Source: Bacteroidales bacterium Phil12
Lineage (GTDB): Bacteria; Bacteroidota; Bacteroidia; Bacteroidales; P3
DNA length: 64,000 nt
Direction of reading: 5' to 3'
Assembly (NCBI GenBank): GCA_002633275.1
Contig: NWBO01000149.1
Coordinates: forward strand, 124,001-188,000
In this document: one piece after another, positions 63,237 to 64,000 of the stretch
Layout: every line of letters starts with the position of its first letter
Numbering within the stretch: the first letter of the stretch is position 1
The notes under the pieces: model-generated
The model's input: the letters and a program-made list of their open reading frames with translations, nothing else
What the model was told of the DNA's origin: nothing
Databases searched by the model: none
Made by a program: the position numbers and the translations under genes

Positions 63237-63244
63237 TAATTTTG
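63237..63244 (+). promoter_or_regulatory. Candidate -7 box of the 63254 gene
   Basis: TAATTTTG, only 9 bp before the ATG, which would give a very short or leaderless transcript. The nearest TTG (63220-63222) is too close, at 14 bp. Confidence 0.35.
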
Positions 63245-63253
63245 CAAGCCGTT

Positions 63254-63748
63254 ATGAAAAACTTATTATTCCGCATACGCCAATATATATTCCATTGTCT
63301 GAAAGCAAAAGACGAGTTTTCCATACATTCTCCTTTTTTGTTCGCATTCTATACCAACATTATTAAACGTAAAAAAGCAAAAAAAAGTTTACAAAAAAAC
63401 GAATTAATTTCTAAGATAATAAATTCCTATCCCGAATTTAACGTTTTTACATCTGATTTCACAACTATGGTATCACTAAATAATCGCTCAAATAATAATA
63501 CTATTTCAGCGATTAATATAACTGATTTTTCAAAAACATATCCCACAAAAACCATTCGTGATTTTATCGAAAAGCCATATACAATAATCATCTTATTTGG
63601 TATTCACAAGACCAAAGTCAATCATATCTTTTGGCAGAATATATGCACCAAAGATTTTAATTGCATCAAACTCGATTTTTTCAATTACGGCATTTTGATT
63701 AATAACCCCAATATTTTTTCAAAACAAGTCCTCGTCTTAAAGAAATAA
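63254..63748 (+). CDS. Shortened SAM-methyltransferase-like protein of unknown function
   Basis: A 164-residue protein starting MKNLLFRIRQYIFHCLKAKD. The segment EFSIHSPFLFAFYTNIIKR resembles the 'KAKHxxGIHSPFVF' start of a class I SAM-dependent methyltransferase family in Bacteroidota, and the end KPYTIIILFGIHKTKVNHIFW onward, with the final LDFFNYGILINNPN, resembles its C-terminus. The Rossmann SAM-binding core is reduced or missing: there is no GxGxG and the length is well below the 230-260 I expect. It may be a degenerate or repurposed form. An upstream ATG at 63110 lies inside lptB and is rejected. Confidence 0.55.
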   Translation: MKNLLFRIRQYIFHCLKAKDEFSIHSPFLFAFYTNIIKRKKAKKSLQKNELISKIINSYPEFNVFTSDFTTMVSLNNRSNNNTISAINITDFSKTYPTKTIRDFIEKPYTIIILFGIHKTKVNHIFWQNICTKDFNCIKLDFFNYGILINNPNIFSKQVLVLKK

Positions 63749-63888
63749 TTTTTTGTAAAAAATATAACAACAAAACAAAAGGTGTAAATTTAGTTTCTCT
63801 ATTGCGCAGGCTTAATGAAATTTTTGAATTTCGCTTCAAAAATACGCCGAATATGTAACGCATAAATAAATATGTGAAATCAAAAAAT

Positions 63889-63972
63889 TAGTGTTAAACA
63901 TTAATAAAATAATCACTCACACTAATTTTCTAATGTGAGTGATTAGTAAAACGATTACAATGATTATTTTTT
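63889..63972. repeat. 21-bp-periodic array (4 units)
   Basis: Units at 63889 (TAGTGTTAAACATTAATAAA), 63910 (TAATCACTCACACTAATTTT), 63931 (TAATGTGAGTGATTAGTAAA) and 63952. The second and third form an inverted pair. The array lies downstream of the 63254 gene; 63749-63888 shows nothing else. Confidence 0.8.
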
Positions 63973-64000
63973 GCTTTGCTTAAAAGCAAGTTACAAATGG

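Noticed and set aside
3525..63972. CRISPR array as explanation of the periodic repeats
   Set aside because: There are no unique spacers of 30-40 bp between constant repeats; units are 21 bp, degenerate and adjacent, and no cas genes are present.

Overview
The window is AT-rich chromosomal DNA from an anaerobic member of the Bacteroidota, most likely order Bacteroidales. The evidence is a complete type IX secretion / gliding core operon (porP-gldK-gldL-gldM-gldN), SusC-like TonB receptors with carboxypeptidase-regulatory N-domains, fused SecDF, two families of 2-oxoacid:ferredoxin oxidoreductase, DUF1343/NamZ, and Bacteroidota-type promoters (TTG - 19/20 bp - TAnnTTTG) ahead of many genes. No phage, IS element, CRISPR array or rRNA operon was seen.

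Layout. 1-43 is the 5' part of a tRNA-Thr. 560-3476 holds an outer-membrane receptor and a small HsdR_N-like nuclease. 3644-8101 holds queE, namZ and topA. 8197-9294 is a membrane acyltransferase. 9294-9806 is a large 21-bp-periodic repeat array. 10107-24086 (minus) runs secDF, a small membrane protein, a TonB receptor, a 1544-residue secreted protein, a PorV-like barrel, greA and a HIT hydrolase. 24542-32578 (plus) carries an MFS transporter, Fe-superoxide dismutase, pyruvate:ferredoxin oxidoreductase and a small barrel protein. 32658-34909 is folD and ffh. 35064-37651 is a complete DpnII-type (GATC) restriction-modification system. 38048-40778 is a kor/vor operon. 41153-41226 is tRNA-Asn. 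41490-43372 is a sugar transferase and aminotransferase pair. 43539-51943 has a sugar MFS transporter, an M16 peptidase and AddB/AddA. 52362-58624 is the type IX secretion core. 58794-63218 is an envelope/LPS block (rlpA, kdsC, hldD, polysaccharide deacetylase, lptB). 63254-63748 is a shortened methyltransferase-like protein.

Themes. Several genes serve export and the envelope: SecDF takes proteins across the inner membrane, the GldKLMN/PorP machine across the outer membrane, and kdsC/hldD/lptB build and move LPS. PFOR and the kor/vor operon point to ferredoxin-based fermentation, with superoxide dismutase beside the oxygen-sensitive PFOR.

The most unusual feature is not a gene. At least a dozen intergenic spaces carry short arrays with a strict 21-bp period, built from a near-palindromic core (TAATGTTTAACATTA or TAATGTGAGTGATTA) plus an A-rich spacer. 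Two large versions (9294-9806 and 31382-31704) share one grammar: AT-rich units, GAAGTTT units, AATCAG units, palindromes centred on TTGCGCAA, then inverted AATCAG units. I do not recognise this as a described element.
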